NCBI RefSeq assembly: GCF_902167145.1 | Contig: NC_050097.1 | Location: forward strand, 228,861,034 to 228,925,033 | From: Zea mays | Taxonomy: Eukaryota > Streptophyta > Magnoliopsida > Poales > Poaceae | Reading direction: 5' to 3' | DNA: 64,000 nt | Notes under the pieces: generated by a model | Told to the model about the DNA's origin: nothing | The model's input: only the letters and a program-made list of their open reading frames with translations | Databases searched by the model: none | Program-made: the position numbers and the translations under genes | Part shown: positions 1 to 11,319 of the stretch, piece after piece | Position numbering within the stretch: position 1 is the first letter of the stretch | Layout of the letters: each line of letters opens with the position of its first letter

Positions 1-79
1 AACGATTAACCAAGTTTTGTGGCTTAAGTTTTCAAGTTTCGCAGGAGCACCTATTCACCCCCCCCTCTAGGTGCTCTCA
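1..79 (+). mobile_element. Copia (Sirevirus-like) LTR end, truncated by the window edge
   Basis: This is the right-hand end of an LTR whose element lies outside the window to the left. The stretch ends GGTGCTCTCA at 70-79, the mirror image of the TGAGAGCACC that opens the Copia 1 LTR at 35758. The match continues inward for about 75 bases through the C/G-rich block and the cttaagtt/aacttaag segment. It interrupts Gypsy A: the gag-protease frame of that element runs unbroken to position 80 and hits a stop only inside this LTR at 51-53. Bases 80-84 (cctca) would be one copy of the target duplication; the other copy is out of view. Confidence 0.8.
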
Positions 80-3000
80 CCTCAGCGTACTCCACACACT
101 CCACGTCGCATTCGTACGCGTGTCGGTATGTGGATCCAACGGTGATGACCCCGTTGGGGCCCGGCATTTTGAGCTTGAAGTAGGTGTAGTTGGGGACGAC
201 CATGAACTTGGCATAGCATGGTCTCCCCAGCACTGCGTGGTAGGTTCCTCGGAACCCGACCACCTCGAACGTGAGGGTTTCCTTTCGGAAGTTGGAGGGA
301 GTCCCGAAGCAGACGGGCAGATCGAGTTGTCCAAGGGGCTGGACGCGCTTCCCGGGGATGATCCCGTGAAAGGGCGCCGCACCGGCCCGGATCGTGGACA
401 AATCGATCTGCAAGAGCCCGAGGCTCTCGGCGTAGATGATGTTGAGGCTGTTGCCTCCGTCCATGAGGACCTTGGTGAGCCTGACGTTGCCGATGACGGG
501 GTCGACAACGAGCGGGTACTTTCCTGGGCTCGGCACGTGGTCGGGGTGGTCGCCCTGGTCGAAGGTGATGGGCTTGTCGGACCAGTCTAGGTAGATCATG
601 AAGCAGACCTCCCGGCGCTCCTGCTTGCGGTGCCGAACCGAGGCGTTCACCACTTGCCCACCGTAGATCATGAAGCAGTCGTGGACCTCGGGGAACTCCT
701 CTGCCTTGTTGCCCTCCTTCTTGTCGTTGTCGTGGCCTCTGCCACCTTCTGCCGAGGGCCCGGCCTTATGGAAGTATCGCCGAAGCATGACGCATTCCTC
801 AAGGGTGTGCTTGACGGGACCCTGATGATAGGGGCACGACTCCTTGAGCATCTTGTCGAACAGGTTGGCCCCTTCGGGAGGCTTCCGAGGGTTCCTGTGC
901 TCGGTGGCGGCGACAAAATCCGCGTCGGCGGCGTCGCGTTTTGCTTGCGACTTCTTCTTGGCCTTCTTCTTCGTGCCACGCTGAGCGGACGCCTCGGGGG
1001 CGTCCTCCTGTTGGTGTCCCTGAGGCGGCTTGTCCTTCCGGAAGATGGCCTCGACCGCCTCCTGACCAGAGGCGAACTTGGTGGCGATGTCCATCAGCTC
1101 GCTCGCCCTGGTGGGAGTCTTGCGACCCAGCTTGCTCACCAGGTCACGGCAAGTGGTGCCGGCGAGGAACGCGCCGATGACATCTGAGTCGGTGATGTTG
1201 GGCACCTCGGTGCGCTGCTTTGGAAATCGCCGGATGTAGTCCCGCAGAGATTCTCCTGGCTGCTGGCGGCAGCTTCGGAGATCCCAGGAGTTCCCAGGGC
1301 GCACGTATGTGCCCTGGAAGTTTCCAGCGAAGGCTTTGACCAGGTCGTCCCAGCTGGAGATCTGCGCAGGAGGTAGATGCTCCAGCCAGGCCCGGGCGGC
1401 GTCGGAGAGGAATAGGGGGAGGTTACGGATGATGAGGTTGTCATCGTCCGTTCCACCCAGCTGGCAGGCCAGCCGGTAGTCCGCAAGCCACAGTTCTAGC
1501 CTTGTTTCCCCTGAGTACTTGGTGATGGTAGTCGGGGCTCGGAACCGGGTCGGGAACGGCGCCCGTCGTATGGCCTGGCTAAAGGCTTGTGGACCAGGCG
1601 GTTCGAGCAAGGGGCTCCGATCCTCCCCGCTATCGTAGCGTCCCCCACGCCTGGGGTGGTAGCCTCGGCGCACCTTCTCGTCGAGGTGGGCTCGACGGTC
1701 ACGGCGGTGGTGCTCGTTGCCGAGGCGACCCAGGGCTGCAGGTGTTGCATCCCGCGTGCGCCCGGTGTGGACCGAGGCTTCCCGCATGAATCGGGAAGTC
1801 GCGGCGCGATGCTCCGGGGGGTACCCTTGTCTTCGGGAGGCAGAGCTCTCGGCCCGTCGGACCGCGGCATCCTCCAGGAGATTCTTGAGTTCTCCCTGGA
1901 TACGCCGCCCCTTGGTGGTGGATGGCTCCGGCATCGCTCGGAGTAGTATTGCCGCTGCAGCCAGGTTCTGGTCGACCCCACTGGAAGCCAGGGGCAGCCT
2001 TGCCCTGGCATCGTCAGTGATGCGGTGTTGGACGTCCTAGGCCAGATGACGCACTTCTCCGGCTAGTGCTCAGCCTGCCCACTCCTGCCCGATGTTTTGC
2101 CGGAGTTGCACAAGTTGTCCTGCTTCCTCGTCGAGCTTGGCCTGCATCTCGCGGATTTGCTCGAGCTGTGTGTCCTGACCCCCCGTAGGGACTGGGACCA
2201 CAGCTAGCTCCCGAAGGATGTCAACGCGAGGCGCAAGCCTAGGGGTATCATCGTCCTCCGGCATACCAAGGTGGTTGCCTTCGTCGTGACCCCCCAGATC
2301 GACGTGGAAACATTCGCGACTTGGGCCACAACCTTCGTCATCAAGGCTGTGGCCATCATCGGAGCAATCAGAGAGGTAGTAGTCACATGCGGTCATGAAG
2401 TCTCGCATGGCGCTAGGATTACCGAGCCCGGAGAAATCCCAACTAGAGTCGGGCTCGTCATCTTCCTCGGAGCCCGGGGGCCCGTAGGTCGAGACAGCCA
2501 TCAGTCGGTCCCAGGTTGACCACATATGGTACCCCCGGAAGGTTAGGATATGCCTTTATGAAAGCGCTCACCGAAGCGGGGTCGCTAGGTGGATCGAAGC
2601 TGAATCTAAAAGGCACGGGGTGGAAAACGGACGGTACCTCTCGATCGATGGACGGTGACGAAGTCGTGTCAGGGACGGACTGCACCGTTATCTCAGGTAC
2701 GAGGCTAACGCCCAGCAGGCCCTTCGCGAGCGTGCTGGCGTCATCCGTCTGCTTGGGGTTGGCGTGTTGCGGGGAAACGGCGTTCGTCGTCGTCTCAGGC
2801 GCGAGGTCAACGCCCGACGTGTCCCCCGCTGGGACGCCGGCGTCATTGACTCGCTCGACAGCCAACGAGGTGCCGCCTCCTGCTTGGCCGCAGTTGCCTC
2901 GCCTCCTCCTCCTGCGGCGGGGAAGGTGACAGGACAAACCCGGATGCTGCTCTTCCGCCATAGAGGGAAGACGTCGCCGATTCCGCCGCCGTCGGGCGGG

Positions 3001-3135
3001 CTGGCGGCCATCGTTGTCGCTGTCGCGCGGCGGAGGAAGGAGTACCATGTCGTAGCTGCCGTCGAGGTACATAAACACGAGACTCCCAAAACGGAGCAGC
3101 GTCCCGGGTTGAAGAGGTTGCTGGAGACTACCCAT
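80..3135 (-). pseudogene. gag: Gypsy A gag and start of protease, broken
   Basis: Three open stretches read in order on the minus strand: about 3135-2500, then 2525-2070, then 1934-80. They are separated by a frame change near 2515 and by two stops in the frame of the last segment, TGA at 2070-2072 and TAG at 2037-2039. Both stops are one C-to-T step from CGA and CAG. The middle segment has an acidic region typical of Tat-lineage gag. The last segment has the capsid-like gag domain (about 1500-1100), a Cys/His knuckle-like CPYHQGPVKHTLEEC (near 830) and a protease-like LMDGGNS motif (near 460). The reading frame then runs into the Copia LTR at 79, so protease is incomplete and reverse transcriptase is absent from the window. 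Identity as retrotransposon gag is firm; the exact start is uncertain. Confidence 0.8.
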
Positions 3136-3175
3136 CTGGAACTTGACGGGAAGTTGTTCGTCAACACGCAGCAGG

Positions 3176-3193
3176 CCCCTACCTGGCGCGCCA
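3176..3193 (-). promoter_or_regulatory. Primer-binding site of Gypsy A
   Basis: On the minus strand TGGCGCGCCAGGTAGGGG begins two bases after the LTR end. As I recall plant tRNA-Arg(CCU), this is the complement of its 3' end plus CCA, so it would be the minus-strand primer site. The spacing and the position fix the 3' end of the LTR at 3196. Confidence 0.8.
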
Positions 3194-3365
3194 ACTGTCG
3201 GCGTTTCGACCCCGGGGGGTCCCTGGACCGATGAGTAAATTGTCGCTGCGTGCCCCAGCCCAGATGGGTTGGCGCGAGATGGAACACAGAGGGGGGAAAA
3301 TCGCGGCTTCGTGTTGTCCTGCGCCAGAGTGGATGCGCTTGCAGTAGGGGGTTACAAGCGTTCGC

Positions 3366-3366
<1 letters not shown>

Positions 3367-3402
<36 letters not shown>
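3367..3402. repeat. (AG)n microsatellite
   Basis: A run of about 18 GA/AG dinucleotides lies inside the Gypsy A LTR just downstream (minus strand) of the TATA box, in the expected transcribed leader. Confidence 0.95.
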
Positions 3403-3406
<4 letters not shown>

Positions 3407-3464
3407 TTCGTCAGCCCGTCCTCCCGCGCGACCACCCTCCTTTTGTACGAGGGCCCTAGACCTT

Positions 3465-3473
3465 CCTTTTATA
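3465..3473 (-). promoter_or_regulatory. TATA box in the Gypsy A LTR
   Basis: The minus strand reads TATAAAAGG about 270 bases before the 3' end of the LTR, a normal place for the U3/R promoter of a Gypsy element. No transcript evidence is available. Confidence 0.6.
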
Positions 3474-4527
3474 GATATAAGGAGAGGGTCCAGGTGTACA
3501 ATGGGGGGTGTAGCAATATGCTAACGTGTCCGGTAGAGAGGAGCCAGAGCCCTATGTACATGCCAACGTGGCTGTCGGAGAGGTGCTAGAGCCCTGTGCA
3601 TGCGATGTCGTGGCCGTCGGAGGAGCGCTTGAGCCCTATAGAAGCACAGCTGTCGGGGCTGTCGGGACCTTGCTGGTGTCTCCTTGCTTCCGTAAGGGGC
3701 TGAGAACCGCCGTCGTCATGGTCGCACGCGGGGTGCCATCATTACTTGTTTACCGGGGCGAGCCAGATGAAACGCCGGCCTTGTTCCCCATAGCCTGAGC
3801 TAGCTAGGGGTAGGGTAATGATGATCCCCCCTGTGGCGTGGTCGGTCCGAGCCCAAGGTCGGGCGAGGCGGAGACTCCTCCTGAGGCCGAGGCTAGGGTC
3901 GGGCGAGGCGAAGACCATCTTCCGAGGTCGAGGTTGAGGCCGAGCCTTGGGGTCGGGCGAGGCGGAGACCACCTTCCGAGGCCGAGGCGGGGGCCGAACC
4001 CTGGGGTCGGGCGAGGCGGAGCTTCCTGTGGCGCTTCAGGCTGGACTCGGCTGCTGTCAGCCGCACCCTAGCGGGTGGCACAGCAGTCGGAGCAGGGCAG
4101 GCGACGCTGTTTTCCTGTCAGGTCAGTCAGTGGAGGGGCGAAATGACTGCGGTCACTTCGGCCCTGCCGACTGAGGAACGTGCGTCAGGATAAGGTGTCA
4201 GGCGATCCTTGCATTGAATGCTCCTGCGATACGGTCGGTTGGCGAGGCGATCTGGCTAAGGTTGCTTCACTGCGAAGCCTGCCTGAGCTGGGCCTCGGGC
4301 GAGTCGAGGGTGCGCCCGTTGCTTGAGGAGGCCCTCGGGCGAGGCGTGAATCCGCCTGGGTCTACTATTCCTGCCCGAGGCTGGGCTCGGGCGAAGCGAG
4401 ATTGTGTCCTTGAGTGGACGGAGCCTTGACCTGAATTGCGCCCATCAGGCTTCTGCAGCTTGTGCTGATGGTGATTACCAGCCGAGTTTAGGAGTGTTGG
4501 AGGTACCCCTAATTATGGTCCCCGACA

Positions 4528-5640
4528 GTAATATTTAATAATTTTGCAAAAAAACTTGGGTTTAGAAGAAGTAAAAGAACATATTATTGGAATGTAAAAA
4601 GATTAAAAGATAATAAGGTAACAATGGAATCCATATTATAATCTCAAATTTATTTTTACCTTTAGACCCTTTCTAATTAACATTTTTTTAATGATGGAAG
4701 GAAAAGAATGACTTAGTAACAATTTGAGTCCAGAACCAATAATAAAGATTGTACCTTAGTAGCGACTACAAACCAAGAACAAGTACTAAAGATGGAATCT
4801 TTAGTACCTATTCTTGTCTTATAACCAGTATTAAAATCGCTCTTTAGTACCGGGCTTTCCATCCGGGACTAAAAGTTGGGGCCTTAAATTAGTCCCAAAT
4901 GTCAAATACCGGTTGAGAATCCAGTATCGTAGACGATTCTGTATAGATGGCCCTTTAATTTCTCCTGGAAGCACAGTTTCAAGCTAAGGAGATTGATTGT
5001 TTACCTAATTGTGAAATCCTTCTCGTGTTATTTCGGTAATAGTGTGTTCAATCATGTATTTGCTTGCACCAATGCACAAGAGCTTCGGGATGCAACCCGT
5101 GAAAACTGTGAAGGCAAAAAAGGACGTGCAAACTAGAAACAAAATCTTGTTCTCATTTAAAAGCTTAGTACCTGTAAACAAAATGAGAACGAGTATAATG
5201 CACATTGCTTGTTCTCAAACCTATAAACAGTTGAATATATTTTTTATTACCTGCTCTAAGGACTAGTTGGTGGAAAGAGCATCTCGTCCCTCACATTAAA
5301 CCCCTTGGTCTAGAACCCCATGACCTGAAACCACTAACCAGAGGAAGTAGCATTGAAGTAGGTCAGGGAAGAAGGAACTTAGATGTATTTTCATACTTTC
5401 TTTGTACTAAAAAATATAATACTCTCTTAAGATTGATATATTTAATAAAGGAACTATATATACATTTGGATATTTTTATGTTTGTATTTACTCATATCCA
5501 ATGGAAGGAACTTGTATATTTGTATATGCACATGTGCATTACAAAGAACTTATATATTTGTATGTGCACATATTTATTAATGTACTCTCTATCAATATCA
5601 TTTTGTTTCAATATCCATTTCAAAGAACTTGTAAAATAAT
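4528..5640. other. Gene-free AT-rich flank, probably an old DNA transposon
   Basis: I see no coding signal here. The stretch has several copies of a ctttagtacc/ggtactaaag-like motif (around 4740-4920) and short repeats containing aaagaactt (5500-5640). The same motifs appear on the other side of the CACTA element at 35518-35757, so both pieces probably come from one older element. Its ends are not visible and I cannot name the family. Confidence 0.5.
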
Positions 5641-5653
5641 CACTACAGGAAAC
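5641..5653 (+). repeat. Left terminal inverted repeat of the CACTA element
   Basis: CACTACAGGAAAC is the En/Spm-type end. It matches the complement of the right end exactly, and beyond 13 bases the two ends stay similar (aaatttt then cgtggg). The aat target duplication precedes it. Confidence 0.92.
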
Positions 5654-5659
5654 GCATAA

Positions 5660-5940
5660 ATTTTCGTGGGCCGGGCTATTTTTGTCGTCCGGCCCACGAA
5701 AATACAATGTTATTTTCGTCGGCTAGCGTGACCGACGAAAATGTGGTCTATTTTCGTGGACCAGTGAATATTTTCGTGGGCAGGCCCACGAGAATACGAA
5801 AGGTATTTTCGTCGGCCTCGAGACCGACGAAAATGTGGTGTATTTTCGTCGGCCTCAACCAGGCCGACGAAAATAAGTCATTAACCGACCTCTATTTTCG
5901 TCGGCCTTAATGAGGCCGACGAAAATAGAGGGCCATTAAT
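5660..5940. repeat. Left subterminal repeats of the CACTA element
   Basis: TATTTTCGTCGGCC-type motifs occur here in both orientations, often as pairs that can fold into short hairpins (for example around 5715-5745 and 5900-5930). In CACTA elements such subterminal motifs are binding sites for the TnpA-type protein. Confidence 0.85.
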
Positions 5941-6330
5941 CGTCCATCCGGCCTCAGCGCGCATCTTCTCGCTCTCGCTCGTCCATCTCTAGCAGCGCCG
6001 CCGCCCGCCCGCGCCCCGCCTGCCCGCGAAGAAGGGAGCGCGCCGCCCGCGCCTCGCCCGCCCGCGAAGAAGGGAGCGCGCCGCCGCACGCGGCCCATGC
6101 GCCCTCGCCGCGCCGCCCGTGCCACGCCCGCCCGCGAAGAAGGGAGCCCTTTGCCGCCGTCGCGAAGAAGGGAGCCCGTCGTCCGTCCACGCCGCGTCCG
6201 CCATCCGTCCACGCCGCCCTCGTTCCCCGCGGTGAGCCTCCCCGTCTCCCTTCTTCATTTGATGCACATGGCGGTCGTGGCGTGCCGTGGTGGCCGTGGC
6301 GTGCCGTGCGCGTGCCGTGGCGACCGTTAA
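5941..6330 (+). promoter_or_regulatory. GC-rich start of the CACTA transcription unit
   Basis: This block is very rich in G, C and CpG. It contains several copies of a short repeat with cccgcgaagaagggag (about 6020-6175). It lies between the subterminal repeats and the first coding exon, where CACTA promoters and first noncoding exons are usual. No convincing long reading frame is present; the open frames here are composition effects. Confidence 0.45.
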
Positions 6331-7369
6331 CCGTTAACCATAGCTTCTTCGTGTGTAAATCGACATCGACTTGGGGGGGCTAACACAGCAGGATATACAG
6401 ATTGTTAAGGCGGTGGTGAACTGGTGATTTACAGCTAGCTTCTCTTATCCAATGGATCTCTTGTTTCTGATTGTGCAATATATAAGCGGTCAATCCCGTG
6501 TCAATTTGTTGTGCATTGCATGCATGCATGTAGAGTATGCATCATCATCACTACTTGAGCAGCTCTGTTGCGGTGTTGTAAGTTAAAGTCACACCGTACG
6601 TGCACCGTTCACATACGTAGTTTTTGCTTTTGTCCTGATAACACACAATTTTGTTAGCCATATACAATTATTATATTTTTCTTGGTTTTGTTTTTCTGAT
6701 TGCAGTGTGCATCATTCTTCATTAGTAATCGCATTGTGATACAGTTGCTTAATTGGTTTTGTATAGTGAAGAGTGCATGCTAGATCAGTGGTGATCAGTG
6801 ATCATCATGTGAAGGAGCATACAATGCTGTGCTGATCTATCTTGAGGGTACTCGGTAACAGTCATATTTTTGTGGTTGGCTCATTTGTGGTGGTGTTTGG
6901 TTTGTGCCTCATTATCCTCAATGTCTCATTCTATTATCTTACTTTTAGAGTTTAGTTTAATGTTTAGAGTTTAGTTTTAATCGTTAACCGTAGCGAACCC
7001 TATGTGTCACCCGTTCGGGAACGACGAACGTCACATTGGCTTGTGAGGTTCGTCGTTCCGGAATTGTCCATGTATTTTGGACAGTTTGAGAGTGTAGGTC
7101 GATGCTTGTGATTTATGACATGTGCCTTACGATTGATGCGGAATTTCGGTTGTGTAACCCAGTTGTTCTCCAACACACCATGTTCAAGCGTGTGCTTGGA
7201 GAGCAGCGGGGTTATACTGCTGAAATTTCGTGGCAATCGTAGGCTACACGTCACAAATCACAAGCATCGGCCTACACTCTTGAGTGGGTTTAGGGCCTTT
7301 ACCTAATAGGGAGTTCACCTAAGCCACAGACGATCGTTGATGTTCTTTGTCTTTTGTTTAGCCTTTGAA
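6331..7369 (+). other. CACTA leader/intron region with a large hairpin
   Basis: I see no coding sequence. The base composition changes to AT-rich. The notable structure is an imperfect inverted repeat at about 7089-7281: gtgtaggtcgatgcttgtga near the left edge is mirrored near 7250-7280. The end of the region (tttgtttag near 7360) looks like a splice acceptor before the first ATG of the TNP2-like gene. Confidence 0.5.
7089..7281. repeat. Imperfect inverted repeat (about 190 bp)
   Basis: The left arm 7089-7180 and right arm 7190-7281 pair over most of their length around a center near 7185. Similar peptides in opposite frames on the two strands are a by-product of this symmetry. Confidence 0.75.
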
Positions 7370-9566
7370 ATGGACGGTGATCGGAGGGTGATGTATGACG
7401 GGTGGAGAAAGGATGGGGCACATTCGAATGAATGGATGGGTGTAACAAAGGCTTTTCTTGAGCACGCTTTCAAAGATGCAACTGGTCGTCTAGTGAAGTG
7501 TCCTTGCAATCGCTGCGAGAACAAGTGGCCTCAGAAGAAGGAAGAAATGGAGAAACACCTTTGCAAAAGTGGGTTTATGCCAAACTACCTTGTATGGTAC
7601 CGGCATGGAGAGTCTATTAGACACGTTGACGCGGAGGTGGAACTTGATGACGATCATGATAGGATGGACGACATGTTGCATGATCTTGGTAGGGATGTTG
7701 AAATGAACGCTGAGAAGCCGGGGCAGCTTCCACGCGATGCTCAGGAATTCTTCCGGCTACTCGCTGCGGGAGAAGAGAGACTGCACGAGCACACTCAGAT
7801 GTCAGTTCTTGGGACTCTCACAAGACTAATGGCGATAAAGTCGAAGCACAACATTTCAAACAGTGCTTACAACGACATCGTCCAACTGATGGGGGAGGTT
7901 CTCCCAAAGAATCATAAGTTGCCAAAGAATATGTACTTCGCAAAGAAGATGTTGGTTGGTCTTGGGATGACATATGAGAAGATCGACGTGTGTCCAACAG
8001 TTGCATCCTATTCTTTGAGGAGGATGACAAGCTGGACCGTTGTAAGCATTGCGAAGCTTCTAGATATGTCGAGGTGACAAATGATGAGGGTGAATTGGTA
8101 AATTTGAAAAGGTTTTCCCGCCAGGATTCTTCAATGTGATGCAACATCTAATTGTGCATTTGCCTTGGGAAGCTTTGGTAGGCGGACCAGTGCAATTCAG
8201 GTGGATGTATCCTATAGAAAGGGCGTTGAAAAAGCTCAGGGCGTCTGTTCGCAACAAGGCTAGAGTTGAAGGGTGTATTGTGGAGGCTTTTGCCCTTAAG
8301 GAGATATCTCAATTCTCAACCAGGTATTTCGCTCGAGCCAACAATGTGTTTGCTCCTTCAGTGCGACTTCATGTCGAAAATGAATCGCCCCAAAGCACCC
8401 TTCAAATTTTTGCGAATCCGGGTAAAGCAGTTGGAAAAGGGAGTGTACGTCACATTGAAGGATCAGATTTGAACACGCTAATGCTATACATGTATAGCAA
8501 TATTGACAACACACAGGAGGCGTTCGAGTAAGTTTTCCTCATAGGTACGTCCATTTTCTCATCTCATAATTTCTATAGTGTGTAATCTCCATGTTTCTAA
8601 TATGTCCAGCATGTTTGATGAAGAATGTTGGAAATCTACTAGTAAACCTACGGCCATCCAATTAGAAAATCTTCGACGTGATGGGTTGAAAGGTGGACCA
8701 AACTTCGTGCAGTGGTTTCGTAATTATGTTAGTAATTGTCGTTCTCTCATTGTCCATACTTAATCTTTGAATTTTGGACTTGGAAGATATAATGCATATA
8801 CTAATTCCTTGTATAGGTTTCCAAAAACTCTATGCACCCAGACTTGCAGCAAATGGCACATACCTCTGTGTCCGTCCGGAACTATACTCGCTATGATGTA
8901 AATGGATATCGCTTCTGAACCGCGAAATTGGAGAAGAGTCGACCATTGGTAGCCACCACCAATAGTGGTGTGTTGGCAAGTTCATATGTTGACGATGACA
9001 AAGTAGTGGACTATTACGGTGTTCTTCAAAACATTGTAGAGTTGATTTTTGATGGCCCCAAGGAACTTAAAGTCGTGTTTTTCGAGTGCGACTGGTTTGA
9101 TGCTCATAGTGGGACTCGTGTCGACAAGTATGGTAATGTCGAGGTGAAGCATAGCTCTAGGATTCCGAGCAGTATGAGCGATGTTGTCCTTGCAAATCAG
9201 GCAAAACAGGTGTACTACCTGCCATATCCTCACCCAAGCCTTAGGGCTTGGTGGGTTGCAATCAAAGTCAACCCACAAGTTGTCGCTTCAGAGAGTGCTG
9301 ACTACGTGAGTACGAGCAGGGACAACGATGATGTTGTTTTTCAACCAGAAGCGGCATCGAATCAAGACATAGCTCACCGATTCCATGTGACCAATGGAGA
9401 AGGCCTTGAAAATCTCTGTTGCAATTCAAGCGACTTAATTGAAGAACCTAGGTCAAAGCGCAAATGACCTGTCGTCGTTAGAAGATCAGTAAGGATCCAA
9501 CAAAATCAAGAGCGTATGAATAAACAACGAGCCGAAGAAGCATCATCGGATGCGGATGACTTTTGA
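7370..9566 (+). pseudogene. CACTA TNP2/TnpD-like transposase gene, core deleted
   Basis: This was the catalytic transposase of the CACTA element. From ATG 7370 the first exon encodes a transposase-associated zinc-finger-like domain (Transpos_assoc: CNRCENKW, then W-Y-x-HGE). It goes on into an En/Spm helper region that ends at DVCP. A 1-base frame change near 7997 follows, and the matching second frame runs to about 8095 (CKHCEASRYVEV). The sequence then jumps straight to KVFPPGFF at about 8105, the DUF4218 region. Most of the TNP2 catalytic core is therefore missing. Probable exons continue 8610-8727 and 8817-9566 with a DUF4216 domain (YDVNGYRF to WWVAIKV). In-frame stops are TGA at 8916-8918 and 9465-9467, both CGA to TGA in type. 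The normal stop is probably 9564-9566. An intact family member would be roughly 1,000 residues or more. Confidence 0.85.
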
Positions 9567-11319
9567 TTAGTATGTTTCTTTTAGTTAATCAATTAAGCTA
9601 TGTATTCCAATTTTCACATTATTAATTTTCATATTATTTGTTTCATATATTGTGGTTTGACATTAGTTTATCTACAGTTGAACATGTTCAAGCATAGGAG
9701 ATCGAGGAGGAGTGGGGGCAGCCCGGCCAGCGAGGACAGCTCGGGCAGTGGGCTTTTTCAGGGCACCTCACAGAGCCGACAGAGGCAGCAACAACTTCTC
9801 GACTGTCTAGACGAAGTGCAGGGTGAGGAGGGTGAGCAGGAGGCTCCTCAGCAGGATGCTCATGTGCAGGGTGACGAGGGTGAGCAGGATGAGGAGGGTG
9901 AGCAGGATGAGGAGGTTGACCCTATGGGGGCAGGCAGCGCGGGCGACGCGTCAGATGGTTCTACATCCTTCAGGTATTATTATGCATATTAGTTTAATTG
10001 ATATTAGTTTTTAATCATTTCATCATATTGAATTTACTTGTATACTTAGGTATAAAAAGAGCAATGCGCTTGGTCCGAGACCTGCCGAGAGGAGGCTCAT
10101 CCGGTCGCATGGAGAATGGTGGGGCTTATTTCTGTTGTGTTAATTTTTTAATGTGAACGTGATTGCACTGGTTTACTTGTTTTATTAATGTTTGTAGGTC
10201 ATGGGAAGACTTGACTTGGGACGGTACAGGCAGACGTCCCAAGGTGAACACGGTGTTGGGTAGCCTCTGTCGCTTCTACTACCCTGGCATGGTGGAGCTC
10301 AATGGCGAGAGGTTCACGGCTATGCAGTGGGCCGATTGGGGTCTAAAGGACTATGTCCAGCCAGGGGAGCCAGGGGAAAGCAGTAGCGGAGGGGGAAGTT
10401 CGAAACAAAAACGAAGGACTTGTCAGGTGGCTGTGTGGGACGAGTTCTGGGTGAGTTTACTTTCGTATATAAGAAATTCACTGAATTATTGCTTCTCCTA
10501 ATCTTACTTTAACTTAACTTCTCCATTGATATGTAGGGGAGGTTCCAATTGCCGAATGAGATCGAGGAGGACCAGGCTCAGTGGGCACGTGTGAAGAGGC
10601 ACTTTCGGAAGTGCGCTGATAAGGTAATCAAGGATGCCATGTACAATGCTCGCATCGCGGCCGTCAACTACTACTACAAGAAGATAAAGGGGCAGAAAAT
10701 GAGCAAAGCATTAGGGGCCAATGAGATCTACCTCACAGAGGAGCAGTACCTGGAGAGCGTTGTGGATTGGCTAGCGAAGGACATGAAAGCCTGGAGGTGG
10801 TTGGCTAAGAGATGGGCGTCGCCTGAGTGGATTGCAGAGTCCCAGAAGCACCGTACCAACCGTGGCACTGAAGGATCGGGGCACAGGTACGGCGCCGATG
10901 GACACCTTGGTACCGCACGCCGCATGGTAAGTATATAAATCAAACTTGTATGTTACATATATGAAAATTCTATGGTTTAACTCTTCTTTTTCATGCAGGA
11001 AGCTGAAAGTGAAGCTGCTCCAAGTTTTATGGAGGTTTACGTCCGTGGTTACCGTGGCCCTGATCCGGCGAACCCTGATGAGCTATGCAGCGGGGTGGCA
11101 AGGGAGAAAATGGTAAACAAGTTTGTATTTACGAATTAAATTGCATGTTTTGTGTCTAACTCCAACTCTAACTTTCTTTGCAGAATGCATATGGGGAGGA
11201 AATGACTCAACGCCATGGGCCTGATTTCTACTGGATGCATTTAGACTTAGATGCCTCGGCGTTGTACCACAGTGGTGGGGTAGAAAGCATGGCAGGTGAG
11301 GTGGTTGTCTTTGATTCGA

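Larger units (their letters stand above)
80..4527 (-). mobile_element. Gypsy A: 5' part of a Ty3/gypsy element, Tat-like lineage
   Basis: Reading on the minus strand, the order is a 5' LTR (3196-4527), a primer-binding site (3176-3193), a leader, a decayed gag and the start of protease. The element is cut at position 80 by a Copia insertion. The LTR opens TGTCGGGGACC and closes GCCGACA. The opening and the C-rich, GGTCGGGCGAGGC-repeated interior resemble the maize Xilon/Diguus group, but that family name is from memory and tentative. The base after the LTR begins a candidate target duplication, gtaat, at 4528-4532. Confidence 0.85.
3196..4527 (-). repeat. 5' LTR of Gypsy A (1,332 bp)
   Basis: It starts TGTCGGGG at 4527 and ends CCGACA at 3196 on the minus strand, with the primer-binding site next to it. 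The interior carries repeated TCGGGCGAGGC-type motifs (3850-4400) and an AG microsatellite. No partner LTR is in the window, so its age cannot be estimated. Confidence 0.85.

Noticed and set aside
3269..3589. Arg/Glu repeat peptide (RERERERE)
   Set aside because: It is the (AG)n microsatellite of the Gypsy A LTR.
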